Source: Triatoma infestans
Taxonomy: Eukaryota; Arthropoda; Insecta; Hemiptera; Reduviidae
Reading direction: 5' to 3'
Length of the DNA: 64,000 bases
Assembly (NCBI GenBank): GCA_011037195.1
Contig: JAAEAF010002760.1
Coordinates: 1-64,000 of the forward strand
This document shows, piece by piece, positions 45,773 through 56,310 of the stretch (its first letter is position 1; every line of letters begins with the position of its first letter). Made by a program: the position numbers and the translations under genes. The notes below the pieces were generated by a model, which had not been told where the DNA came from, did not search any database, and was given only the letters and a program-made list of their open reading frames with translations.

Positions 45773-45779
45773 AAATCCT

Positions 45780-45999
45780 AATGCTTGATGGATTTTTTCC
45801 CGAAAATTTTATGTAGATGTGGTGATTGGTACCTAAACGTTCGTAAATTTGAGCTTACAGCAAAATATATACGTGTACAGTCCATTCGCTAAAAAAAAAA
45901 AAAAAAAAAACTTGAACTTTTTTGGCGTACTTAGAGGACCTCAAAATAAGGCATGTCGATGAAAATAAGTGTGAAAAAAGTATACCACTTTTTATTTTC
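45780..45999 (+). repeat. Diverged family A piece
   Basis: Keeps GGTACCTAAACG, TTTGAGCTTACAG, AGAGGACCTCAAAATAAGGC and GATGAAAATAAG in family A order. An A-run lies at 45892-45910. Confidence 0.5.
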
Positions 46000-46085
46000 C
46001 TTAGGCGCAACACTGGTGGTCATTAGTGTCCGGAGAAATTTCAGTGCAGCGCTGGCCTCTGAACAGTTTTCCTCACATGTCCACT
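46000..46085 (-). mobile_element. SINE 3' fragment
   Basis: Resembles the 3' part of the SINE at 49990-50215 (TCATTAGTGTCCGGAG, GTGCAGCGCTGGCCTC). The tRNA-like head is missing. Confidence 0.5.
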
Positions 46086-46740
46086 ACTGTGTTCGTTTTT
46101 GAGGCAAACAAGCCTCAAATTCAATAAAACTTGGCACTTATTTCATATTTAATATAACCTAAAATAATATCTATTGAATGAATTGAATTATTTCGGGAGA
46201 TAAAGCATTCTCTTAGATTTCATAAAATGTGAAATACGTACGCAATAAAATATATTACTTTATGTACTGTTTAGTTATTTAAAAACTCTATTGAGGCTAA
46301 AACAGTTGCTTTTTTACTCGCTAGTGAATAACTTGCATGTTTATTCACTATGGAATAACGGTAATTGGTATTGTCAATTATTTGATTTACGCAGTTTCGT
46401 AATTGGTGTATGTAGATAGATTAGTGTACATTTATTTCCAATAACAACAAACTAAAATTAATAATATTTATATGATTTCTAAAATTTTTCAAAAAACAAC
46501 AATTGTTTATCTCAATATAATGCTTTAAATGTTGTTGAATATAAATACTTCGTAATAGTGAATGTTGAGTGTTAAGGGAGATCTTACTTCTTGTGTAAGT
46601 AACAGCCTTAACTTAAATTTCAATTGGAAATAAAACCAAATTATGAAAGTATTAAACTTATTTTACAACAATAGTAGCAATTAACAAGACAAGCAAGCAT
46701 ATGATATTTAATCCATACAAACATAATAGCCAATAAATGT
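46086..46740. other. No gene seen
   Basis: AT-rich spacer between the two LTR copies. Confidence 0.4.
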
Positions 46741-47235
46741 TGTACCTTCTGTGATGGATGCCAGAAATTATATTTATAATATTATTTGAAGGATGTTTGA
46801 ACGTTGGCTGGGAAAAAAGTAAAAATCCAGGTACAAGGCTACCGTTAGAAGAGAGGTCGGAGCACTCAGCACTATTGTCTTTTAACCCCCTTCTAATAGG
46901 GCCGGTTAACTACCAAGAGAAGCATTATTTTCAACAATCTAAATTCGATGTTCAACCAGTAAAATTTGCCTCAGGCAGTCGCTTTCTTAACTTCAGTGCC
47001 GCTTATAAGTGTTTAACATTTGATTCAATCAATCTAGCTAAATAATTAATACTGTATATTAATAATCTTTTTACATTCATTGCAATCAACTTGTAATTGT
47101 TATTTTAAGAGGATTTATTTATTGTTAGCAGTGGTGAGTGATGCCTTCTTTATATCTTAATCTTCTCTTTAAACATACATACACACAAGCCGCTCGTGCT
47201 ACACACATACAAACAAACAACACATAATCACAACA
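46741..47235 (+). mobile_element. LTR copy, partner or relative of 45177-45665
   Basis: Shares TATTATTTGAAGGA, GTTGGCTGGGAAAAAAGTAA, TTGTTAGCAGTGGTGA and CCGCTCGTGCTACACACA with the first copy and with the LTR at 32347. The two copies differ often, so they are not a young pair. The 1.1 kb between them holds no coding region. Confidence 0.6.
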
Positions 47236-47339
47236 AACACTCTCGCCCAATTCTGCCAACCTAATTACAAAATACCAAAAAAAAATACTAAATTTCCCTA
47301 ACATTGGAAGACAAATGTCTTTCAAAAACACAAATATAC

Positions 47340-47900
47340 CATTACTAGTTAATGTCCAACTTCATTCTGACCTTCAATGACACAATCTTCACTATGTTCC
47401 ATCAAAAGTGGACACAGCTTCACAAGCGGTCTTTTGAATTCGGCCACGCTAATTTCCACCGTTGCCACTCGTACAGTATAGTCAATGCCTGAGTGAAGCC
47501 TGATTATCCGAGCAGTAATCCACTGCAAAGGTGGGACATTGCCTTACTTACGGAGTACCAGCTGTTCCTACTAACAGTTGATTTCTAGAATCCTGGAAAC
47601 CTTTTCCAGAAGCATTGTAGCATTTTTTGTGGTAACTGCCACGCTTTTCACACGTGATTCTGGAGTATAGTTCAAGTCAGGTTCAAGGGGTAAAAGGAGA
47701 GTAGAACCAAGGAGGAAATGACCCGTTGTAAGGAATGAAAAATCTGAAAGACCTACGGATTGTTGTGTAAGGGGGGTCGAGAATTTACAGTCAATACAGT
47801 ACTTCCCATGACTCTTTTTAAGTGAAATTTAACCGCCTTTACTGCTGATTCCCTTAGTCCACAAAAGTGTGATGATTCAGGGGGTATAATATGTCATTTA
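47340..47900 (-). pseudogene. BEL/Pao-type pol C-terminal remnant
   Basis: Minus-strand frames give LTTGHFLLGSTLLLPLEP (about 47733-47680), then NVPPLQWITARIIRLHSG (about 47550-47495), then DYTVRVATVEISVAEFKRPL (about 47485-47425) and VKLCPLLMEHSED. This order (a GHFLIG-type motif, then PPLKW..GRI, then FKRPI.KLCPL) is the end of BEL/Pao integrase polyproteins. Stops and shifts occur between blocks. It runs opposite to the LTR that precedes it, so it belongs to another copy. Confidence 0.75.
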
Positions 47901-49554
47901 ATTCTTTCATTCGCCTTATATATATATCTGGTATATAAGACGGTGATTTCTGCTGCCTTTCAAACAGAATCTTAAGTTTCCTGCGTGATCGGTGAATTTT
48001 TCAGTGATAGGCATACTTATAATTTACCAGTGATTTTTTGGACACATATTAATTTTAAAGAACTGGATTAGTCCACACTTTTTGATACTGGATGACATCT
48101 AGGTACAGACCAGTAATCAAATAGCATCAATTCGTTTTTGAGTCATTCAATTGCAGGGGAAATAAAAATCTTTTCTGGGTCCTCAAAGCATCTTAGCCAA
48201 ATGAGTCTTCATCAGTTTCCTTTTACAATATCGCCATTCCCACAGCCATCTTTATCCAATTATTCACAAATACAACACTCGTATTTCAAAAAAGTAAAAA
48301 TAATTACCAAGTTATTTTTTTTAGATTAATCCTTAACTGTTGATATAAGAAATTTAATCCTTCAAAGTGGGAAAGTGTGCAAAACAACTATTTCTTTTTA
48401 TAAAAATAATTAATTCTAAATTTATGACGTTTAAAATTAAATAAAAAGATTGAAATTAATAATCAATCTAATTTTATAATCTGGATTGAATTAGATATAT
48501 TTCATTGAAATTAAATTCATTTATACAAAATTATGTAGATATATTTAAAGGATTATCTTTCCAAGTATCTATTTAAAACTTTTAATGTCTTAAAAATAAT
48601 ATATAGATAGATAAAAAAAATACATCTATACATATTATGCCTTAATTTACCGTTAAAAATCAGTTAATTATTTATATTAATTAAATCAAGTATTAACTTA
48701 TTATAAAAAAAACTTTTAAGGTTGAATAAAACTATAGACATTTATTATAAATATTCTTGGGTATTACTAGAAAAACCTCTTAGAAAATAAATACTATTTT
48801 GACGTTTATGTTTATAAGGAAAAGATATTCATACAAATATTATACATACAGGTACATACAAACATGAAGTATATATATATTTATGAAGAAACTGCGTTTA
48901 GATGGAAATTAGGGATATTAGACGATTAATAAAAGTGAGAGATGCTTTTTACCGCCTACTCACAATTTCAGACCACCTGCTGTTTTGTTTGAAGAATTAA
49001 CATCAGTTTAAAGCAGTAGTTGCGGTTTCTTTCAAATTATATGCCTAATAATTGTCTACTATCAATACCTTATTATATATATATAGTATTTGTATTTCAA
49101 GTTTATACCAATAGTTTAAAAAATGCTAAATAAAACTGTCAAACCAATATACAATATATTTATAAATTCTCTTTTTTCTGATATATTCCCACAAGTTTTT
49201 TTTTTAATTAAATTACGCTCAGCATGTCTCCTATAACTGTATAATCTAGAATACCTATTATACTTATTGATCCGCCAAGTTTCTTATCAATCAGATGGGA
49301 ATTTGAGTCATATCTTTCGAATTTAACTTTTTGTTATTGGATCAGAGGAAGTCTTGTAGAAAATCACAGAAGTTTGTACGATATATCTGTTGGCAATCAC
49401 AAGAGAAGTTACCGTCTAATTATCTATAGTTTGCAGCGTTTTTGCGCCGTTGTGCGTTCAGCGTTTCATAAGTTCCGCGGCTAGGCTGTTCAAGCATAGC
49501 TTGTGCGGTGATTTCTTACAATTATTGGCTCTGTTTAAGATATAGAATCTTCAT
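47901..49554. other. No gene seen, AT-rich
   Basis: Long AT-rich stretch with TA repeats (about 48868-48880, 49074-49086). 49435-49510 is slightly GC-richer (TTTTTGCGCCGTTGTGCG) without a recognisable feature. Confidence 0.4.
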
Positions 49555-49960
49555 TTTTTTACTTTCTCTTACTCTTCCTATTAAGAGGAGAATCATAACA
49601 GATTTTCGATTGTCTGTGTGTGTATGTGGGTGTATGCTAATGGAATACCTCAAAAACGAAAAGTAGCAAAAAGCTTAAACTTGATAATATTCCGTTTAAA
49701 GCATTACGATCGCATCTGACATAAAGATTTTGGGCAATATCCATCAACCATAACTGTGATTTTTTACTGAATAGTTTTTCAGGCTTTCGTGATTTTCTGG
49801 AAAATGGCTCCAACAATTTTCTTTAAAAACTTCGTACACTATCTACACACATATAAATACCAATCACTTTTATTTGTAATGTTTTCCCCGGAAGTTGGAA
49901 ATTCTGGGGAAACAGTAGCGCTATGCTTCCTATTAAAGTACCACTTCAGTATAATATATG
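49555..49960 (-). repeat. Diverged family A copy, inverted
   Basis: TACTTTCTCTTACTCTTCC, CAAAAACGAAAAGTAGC, AATATTCCGTTTAAAGC and ATGTTTTCCCCGGAAG keep the inverted family A order. Confidence 0.65.
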
Positions 49961-49989
49961 GTTTTACTACCTATATAATAATTTTTTTT

Positions 49990-50215
49990 TAATTTAAGAC
50001 GCGTCAACATCTCTGGTCATTGGCGCCCGGAGCCTTTTCAATGCACTGCCGGCCTCCCGACAGTGTTCTCTAGTTACAGACAACACTACAGTGAGCTGTA
50101 GGGGCTCCTAAGAAGAAAAAAAATCTAAGGGCAGCTCAACTGGACTCGAACCCGGGTCCACCGCATGGGAGACCAGTGCGCTAACCACTGAGCTAATCCC
50201 TTCCCTCACATAATA
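49990..50215 (-). mobile_element. tRNA-derived SINE, complete copy
   Basis: On the minus strand it begins GAAGGGATTAGCTCAGTGG (A box) and has GGGTTCGAGTCCAG (B box, about 50148-50135), followed by CCCTTAGATTTTTTTTCTTC, GGAGCCCCTACAGCTCAC and GCCGGCAGTGCATTG. It ends at GACGCGTC. The anticodon region differs from the 15576 copy (CTCCCAT), so the head has drifted. Confidence 0.85.
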
Positions 50216-50360
50216 TTAATACACATTAAAAGAATTAATAGAATTACAAATTTCAAGAAAATCAATTTAATGGAAGTGGGTTTTATAAATTAGGTTTTTT
50301 TTTTTTGGAATTTTCTCGAAAACGGTTTCAACGATTTTCTTTATACTTGGAATACTGCTA

Positions 50361-50465
50361 TTAGGTAATTACGATATATTCTACAAAATAAAAATAAAAA
50401 ATTACAAAAATATTTTCAGTATCTAGTAACCATTGATAATCTTAAATTATATTTTAAAAGTAGTC
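50361..50465 (+). repeat. Dispersed repeat shared with 63480-63585
   Basis: TATTAGGTAATTACGATATA, TTACAAAAATATTTTCAG and TCTAGTAACCATTGATAATC occur at both places in the same order and orientation, about 105 bases with few differences. The nature is unknown. Confidence 0.7.
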
Positions 50466-51590
50466 CTACTACCTTATCCTACAATCCTATCTATCAGATT
50501 CCAAGTTATCCAAGGTTCTTCTTCCTCTTCAATTCATCCCATCCGCGCTGGAGTTCCTCAAGGCAGGAACATACTGAGCATACAGCGCACAGTATATACG
50601 GCAGACATTCCTCTAAATCCTAACACAACTATTTATTCCTTCGCCGATAATATGGCAATCATCTCGCAAAATATGGACCCTGTAATTGCCACCAGATCCC
50701 TTCAATCCCATCTTGAAATCCTCGAACCCTGGTTCCGCAAATGGAGTATAAAGATCAATAGAGCAAATCCAGATACATACCATTCACTCTAAATCGGAAA
50801 ATACTCCCTAAATATACCTCAACCGTATTCCTATTCCTTCGACAGACAAAGTGCGATATCTCGGCCTGTACCTTGATAAACGCCTTACCTGGAACCCACA
50901 TATTCGACTTAAGCGACAAGAATTTAACTTCCGATACCGAATGATCAAAAGACTTCTTGACAGACGATCAAAACTAACTCTCTCGAACAAAAAAACACTC
51001 TACATAGCTCTGCTCGCACATATCCAGACATACGGACTCAAACTACACAGATCAGCAAAGCGCTCCAATCTTCATCGTATCCAATCCTTCCAATCAAAAA
51101 TCCTCCGCAAAATAGTCGATGCTCTTTTTTACGTCAGCAACCACACCATCCACAGTGACCTAAAAATCCCATTTGTCCTAGATCTCGCCAAGTCCCGATA
51201 TATTAAATTCCATTACAAACTTTCCCATCACTACAACCTATTGATCCGCAACCTGTCACAGATAACATTTCCTGCTAATCCTTCCCGAAGACTGAAGCCC
51301 CGATGGCCTCGCGATCATCTGATCGCTTGATAAAAAAAAGGGCATCCTTCGAATTCGCTTCATTGGTGTCTATACTAACCGACTTATGGTGGATGGCCCT
51401 CATTCAATTCGGTTACGTCAGTTATTAGTTATTGTTTTTTTGTTGTTTTTTTTCTTTTTCAGTTATGTTTTTGATATATTTTATATTTTATTTTATTTTT
51501 TGTTATATTATCTTTGTCATCTCACTTGCTTGTTGTGTATGATTCGCAGTTGCAAATAAAATAATTGAAGTAAAAAAAAAAGAAAGTATT
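50440..51590 (+). pseudogene. Jockey-like LINE, reverse transcriptase 3' half and poly(A)
   Basis: The frame from 50433 has HPIRAGVPQGRN and YSFADNMAII (about 50635-50664), where Jockey reverse transcriptases carry AGVPQGS and YADD/FADD. The second catalytic aspartate has become Asn, so it would be inactive. It ends in TYHSL. A shift to the next frame gives MRYLGLYLDKRLTWNPHI (50851), SNKKTLYIALLAHIQTYGLK and FYVSNHTIHSDLKIPFVLD, ending RWPRDHLIA at 51330. The 3' end AAATAAAATAATTGAAG and an A-run (about 51574-51583) close the element. The endonuclease and front half are missing. This is the best-preserved Jockey-like copy in the window. Confidence 0.85.
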
Positions 51591-52085
51591 ATTCGGATAT
51601 ATAGAAATGTATCACTTTTATTTAAAACCTCCCCCCCCCCCAATATTTTAGGGGGTATTGGAAGCCTGTCAGGATGTTTAAAATAACATGTTCACTAGTT
51701 TTCTTAGTTTTGACAAGGTGCGCTTCATATGGTGACCCGCTCAGATATACAATAAAATCTCACCACCATTTTTATGACACGCGCAACTAAACAATTGTAA
51801 CGTTGCAATTTAAAAAAAAAATTTATTGATTAAAATGTATAAATTAGATTAAGAGAAAGTCATTTTAAGTGTTCACACCAAATTATTTTGAAGTATGTAG
51901 ACGCTGAAAACTCTGAAATGATCTGAACGCTTGCTGAGCAATTTCCGACTATCTAAATCTAAGAATTTGCTAAATTTATCGATTTTTAGCAAGACTTTTA
52001 TCTCGATAAAAGAAGGAGATCTAGCATACAACTTGATGTTCTTCATGAACTTTGAAATCAACAAACAAATGAATCGTATTTTATA
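51591..52085. other. No gene seen
   Basis: AT-rich. A C-run (51631-51641) faces a G-run (51652-51656). A worn family A scrap lies near 51605. Confidence 0.4.
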
Positions 52086-52112
52086 CGTCGTAGCAAGCAA
52101 ATTGATTTTGTT

Positions 52113-52148
52113 CCTGACCGGTTTCGGATTTTCATCCATCGTCAGAGC
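52113..52148 (-). ncRNA. Hammerhead-like motif of outer family D, core intact
   Basis: On the minus strand: GCT, CTGACGA, T, GGAT-GAAA-ATCC hairpin, GAAA, CCGGTC, AGGAAC. Core and palindromic ACCGGT are as in family C, but helix II and the flanks differ entirely. This argues that the core itself is kept. Helix I is weaker, with one mismatch. The extra T after the core is present here too. Confidence 0.6.
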
Positions 52149-52245
52149 AAATACACAAAGTTCGTGTAGAGATTGTTGTGGATGGTTGCGCAGAGCTGGA
52201 AAGCATCAGAGATATTTTCTGTGACAGCCTGCTTCTGTTTGTGGT

Positions 52246-52284
52246 CATCGACCGGTTTCGGGCGCTCGCCCAACATCAGGATGC
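52246..52284 (-). ncRNA. Hammerhead-like motif, core mutated
   Basis: Minus-strand family C motif with CTGATGT in place of CTGANGA. Helix II (GGGC-GAGC-GCCC), GAAA and CCGGTC are intact. Probably inactive. Confidence 0.5.
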
Positions 52285-52353
52285 GTTTGTCAAACAGTAT
52301 GATAACATAGACTTGCAGAGAACACATCTATGTTATCACACTGTTTGACAAAC

Positions 52354-52392
52354 GCATCCTAATGATGGGCATACGCCAGAAACCGGTCGATG
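52354..52392 (+). ncRNA. Hammerhead-like motif, core mutated
   Basis: Plus-strand partner arm: CTAATGA replaces CTGANGA and helix II is unpaired (GGGCATACGCCA). GAAA and CCGGTC are kept. Probably inactive. Confidence 0.5.
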
Positions 52393-52511
52393 ACCACAAA
52401 AAGAAGCAGGTTATCACGGAAAATATCCCTGATGATTTGTGTAGGGAGTTCACTTCAACGTAACAGAAACATTACGTTGAAGTGAACTCTCTACACGAAC
52501 TTGGCGAATTT

Positions 52512-52547
52512 GCTCTGACGATGGATGAAAATCTGAAACCATCAGGA
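52512..52547 (+). ncRNA. Hammerhead-like motif of family D, 3' side mutated
   Basis: CTGACGA, T, GGAT-GAAA-ATCT and GAAA are kept, but CCGGTC has become CCATC, which removes helix III and the cleavage triplet. Confidence 0.5.
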
Positions 52548-52573
52548 AAAAATCAATTTGCTTGCTACGACGG

Positions 52574-53509
52574 TTAAAATACCAGACCAGATAAAATATC
52601 CAGCATTGCAGACCCATCCACATTTTCAAAAATGAATAAGTGCTAACAGAATAAAAGAAATGATTCTCGATTGAATATGGGTAGGAAATTAAAAAAGCAT
52701 TGACCGATAATGTGGTTTGGATGAAACTCAAAAGATGTTTTGGTCGGTTGAAAGAAATCAGGATAAGCGGCTTTTATGATTTAAACCATAAAATAACCAT
52801 AATATTATTGTATACTAAAAATTAAATAAAACTGAAGTAAAAAAACGTTTTCTATTTATAGACAGAATTGTAAAATAGAATATATTCTCCCTACATCACT
52901 ATAATTACAAGTTTTATATGTTCATTATTAGTTTCACAATGAATAGTGGGGGAAAGAGACATAGAGTGAGAGAGTGATAAAAAGAAAAAAAAAGAAGGAA
53001 TATAAAGCGCCTTTATTAGAAGGAAGGTCGCATTAAATTGACAGTATATATATAATGATACTCATTGTAGGACGGCGTAGTTACATTCTCACGTCTAGAT
53101 AATGTTACTCAATCAAGACTAGATTGCCGGGCCATGACTTCGTATTATAAATATTTTTTTGATGTATTAATTATTTAGACGGAATTTCTACGTACCGACG
53201 TGCGATTAAATTTTTAGTATATATTATATAATTTTAAATAAATTGCATGCCAAAAAAAAAAAAATTGATCTATTTCAAAGGATCAAAGATTTTATGATTT
53301 ACGTAAACTTAAAATAGTAAATGAATTCAGCAATGAAAACAAACTGGATGAAACTAAATACAGAGAAAAAAAAAGACTCTTTCTTAATGGAGATATAACA
53401 ATTTATTGTAAATTACAAATTGTTCGATCGTTGCCATGACAATTGGGCAGTTTATTTTGGCTTTTCCCGCCGCCAAAAATTCCCTCCCTCTTACATTAAG
53501 GGTAAAAAC
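52574..53509. other. No gene seen
   Basis: AT-rich. 53025-53140 is GC-richer (GAAGGAAGGTCGCATTAAAT, TGTAGGACGGCGTAGTTAC) and unassigned. Confidence 0.4.
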
Positions 53510-54225
53510 AAAGACACAGCGGTTTCAACCGAAGCGTTTAACGACTCGGTAGTGGAATGTCATGGAATATATCATAATAGTGTAAAACACACACACACAG
53601 CGGTGCCGAGCGTTTCGTTTCGTACGGCGGTTTCAAAACAGCGTCTATAGATGTTTCATGTGAGGAATCGAATCAGTTTAACTTACCCGAAGCGTAGGGT
53701 GTTTCAACGTGTTCAGATAGCTCTGTTCAGACACGGGCGTTTGTTGACTCGTTTTGTTTAGCAATGGCTGGAGAAAAATTTGATGTAGGAAAGCTAATGA
53801 AGTAGAAAATCGACCGGTACTTAGGGATATGAGAAAAAAGGAATACAGCGATAGAGTTATAAGAAGAAAATGTTGTTAGCTTTTCTTGGCAAATTGTGTG
53901 TAACTTATCAAAAGTACTTCGCGACATCCTAGTGAAGTTGAAAAATTTTCATCTTCTCTTTCTATTTCAGCAAACAACCTATCAAAATGCCCTTTTTGTT
54001 ACCTTTCTTTGATAATTGGATGTATCCACATTTTTCGTTTTATTTTTTTTTTTTAAATAAATTTTCCAATACAAATACAATATTGACAAATACACCATGT
54101 CCTCCATATTGCCAACCGCATCGATCACTGCACGAATCGCTTAATAAAACGGTTCAATGTTGTTTGTTAAAACGCTACCGACTCGTTAAACGCTTCGGTT
54201 GAAACCGCTGCGTCTATCTTTACCC
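53510..54225. mobile_element. TIR element carrying a MADF-like remnant
   Basis: Left GGGTAAAAACAAAGACACAG then CGGTTTCAACCGAAGCG, and right, complemented, GGGTAAAGATAGACGCAG with the same following bases, are inverted repeats of about 45 bp. A matching target duplication is not visible. The size is about 0.7 kb. The content suggests a PIF/Harbinger-like element whose second protein has a MADF domain, but its termini differ from those at 12287-13150. Confidence 0.7.
53764..53945 (+). pseudogene. MADF-domain protein fragment
   Basis: MAGEKFDVGKLMK opens a frame at 53764. One base later in frame, VENRPVLRDMRKKEYSDRVI matches the start of MADF DNA-binding domains. The remainder is lost. Such proteins accompany the transposase in Harbinger-type elements. 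Frameshifted and short. Confidence 0.5.
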
Positions 54226-55486
54226 ACACACACACGTTGCCCTTTATAGTTTTACCGCGTGGTTCCCATGGTCTGCAGGTACCCTTATTTCACTTGCTTG
54301 TCGTATCTCCATGTTTTGAGCATCTGGAAATATTAACTGTTCTGCTTGTGATAATTATCGCGTCTATAATAATTAGAAGAGCAATTTTATTCATATAGCT
54401 TCTGCTTGGTGGTTTCCTGCAACTAACTCTCTTCTCTTTCTCTTACTTTTGTTGCATTGTTTGTTTTGCTTCTGTTACATTCACACACATAAAAACATAT
54501 TATACACTTCACACGCATCTGCTTGCATTTCTTTTTTAGCCTTTATCAGCGACCATTGTCTACGGATCTGATCTGCTTACAGGGTGAATCAATCAGTTAA
54601 TTTTATTATTTAGATTGGTATATTTTTGTATTATCCTACGTCTACCTTTTCTTTTATTCCTTCTAAGCTTCTGCCCTCATCAATTTTACTCATCTTCCAG
54701 CGTTTGAGTTCTTCACGCAAACACTAATTTTCCTTAAATTTGCCATGTTTATTATTTAGTTGTGCATTTATTGGGCTTGCATTACATTATAAAGGTGGTG
54801 GTGATTACAACTGCATACCTGGACTGGTTGATGTTTTCTGGATGCAGTTGATGTTCCTCAATATTTTAAGGTTGGAATATATGCACCCAATTGCACTTTA
54901 GCAAAAAGCTTAATATTACAGCTCCCTCAAAGTTCTCCAAACATCAATTTTCCTGAATAGATGTTTCAAATAAAAATATATATGCTTTCATTAAACTGTT
55001 TAAAAATTTATTTAAAAGATCATATAAAGTCTTGGTTGTTGGAGAAACATAATTGGAAGTTAACCAAAATAATTGGAGTAATATTAACCTGTTTATCCTA
55101 TAATCTATGGGGTTCTCTAACATTGCGATGTGTTCTTTCCACCATCCACAAAACTGACATGATCTTGCCAACCTCCAGCAGATGATACAGCAAATCCTCT
55201 CTCATCGTGCTGTTGGCAGAAAAATTCTACGGGATAATGCAAAAGATCTTGAAACTTGGTTTCCAAAATTGGAAAAATTAAGTGCGGTAAAATAATGTTG
55301 GTCCCGCCTCGCTCAGGTAAATTCTTATACTATACGCAGACAATGTACGCAGACTGAAACTTTATCTAGACCTTGAATCATGTGGAATCCCCCTTAAAAC
55401 ATTTAATCGTAAAGACGTGATAAGGTGATCCAAACTATTACAACGACTCCTTGCAAAAACTTTAAAAACTGACACTTAACAAGTGT
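54226..55486. other. No clear gene; possible LINE scraps
   Basis: A frame at about 54790-54830 reads KGGGDYNCIPGLVD, near the GDFN motif of LINE endonucleases. 55200-55265 gives VGRKILRDNAKDLETWF, which I do not recognise. No gene can be drawn. Confidence 0.3.
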
Positions 55487-56310
55487 AGTGGAATCAATTG
55501 TCGTGATTCCTGAGGTATGAAGTTAGATGTCTTGAAGAGGGATTTATTAGGCGGAAGTTAGTTTAGAGAGTTATTGCTTGAATTACTAACACTGAGTTTA
55601 TAAAAATAGAATATATTTTAACAATAATTTGAATGAGCCTAATGGTAACTACAATTAATATGATTTGATAAAAGTAAATAAATAATTTTAAGAGTTAAAT
55701 AACAAATAATTTAAAATGATTATAATAAATAAACTAATATGCACAACTATGAAAATAATTATAAGTAAACCTTGTATAGGGACGCGCTCGGAACTCAAGT
55801 ATAACTGCTGCTGTAAAATGATACTGATATAATGATGTGGCTACTCGTATAATGATGAATGATATAATGATCTCGTGATACTGTGTACTGTAGCTACTGA
55901 TATAATGATCCCCTCTTCCAGTGGGGCGAAGTTTATATTAGTCTTACTCACACACTGTCAAGTGTGTAAGTAAGTTCTCACACTAAGACATCTCTAGTAG
56001 CGTGCGACCTTGGTTAGGTCGGCGACCAGTGATTCAGGTCAGTGGCCAGATTTGGTCGCCCATCGGCGACTTTCAAAGACCAGGTGGCTTCTGTTCAATA
56101 GACAGGGCTTTATCGGTGCTTGTCTTTGATACCTTTGTATTGAAAAGGCAGCGGCCGGCTGTGGGGCCACTAGTTATAAATTATTCTTTCCTTTTGTTAT
56201 ATTTTGTGAAGGCTTTGACATTGCTATGTCATTACCCAAGACTAATAAATTTAACAATTAATTATGCGACCTATCTAGTAGATTTATGGAGCTGAACTAT
56301 AAGGTTCAAC
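55487..56310. other. Unassigned segment with short repeats and hairpins
   Basis: Starts TGTAGTGGAATC, like the LTR starts elsewhere, but no LTR end was found. GATATAATGAT recurs at about 55827-55911. A hairpin ACACACT-GTCA-AGTGTGT lies at 55949-55966. A GC-rich part has GGCGACCA facing TGGTCGCC (56019-56081). Nothing coding is recognised. Confidence 0.35.

Larger units (their letters stand above)
52086..52573. mobile_element. Nested foldback elements (family D with family C inside)
   Basis: The outer arms, 52086-52172 and 52485-52573, are inverted repeats (TACGTCGTAGCAAGCAAATT left; AATTTGCTTGCTACGACGG-type right). They carry their own hammerhead-like core. Inside sits a full family C foldback (about 52174-52434). 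The insert splits the outer left arm and leaves a repeated edge (TTCGTGTAGAGAT at 52161-52173, ATTTGTGTAGGGA at 52435-52447), which fits an imperfect target duplication. The outer centre is a 24-bp hairpin (52440-52496, GAGTTCACTTCAACGTAA arms). Confidence 0.8.

Noticed and set aside
55487..55497. LTR start TGTAGTGGAAT
   Set aside because: No polypurine tract before it and no matching LTR end after it.
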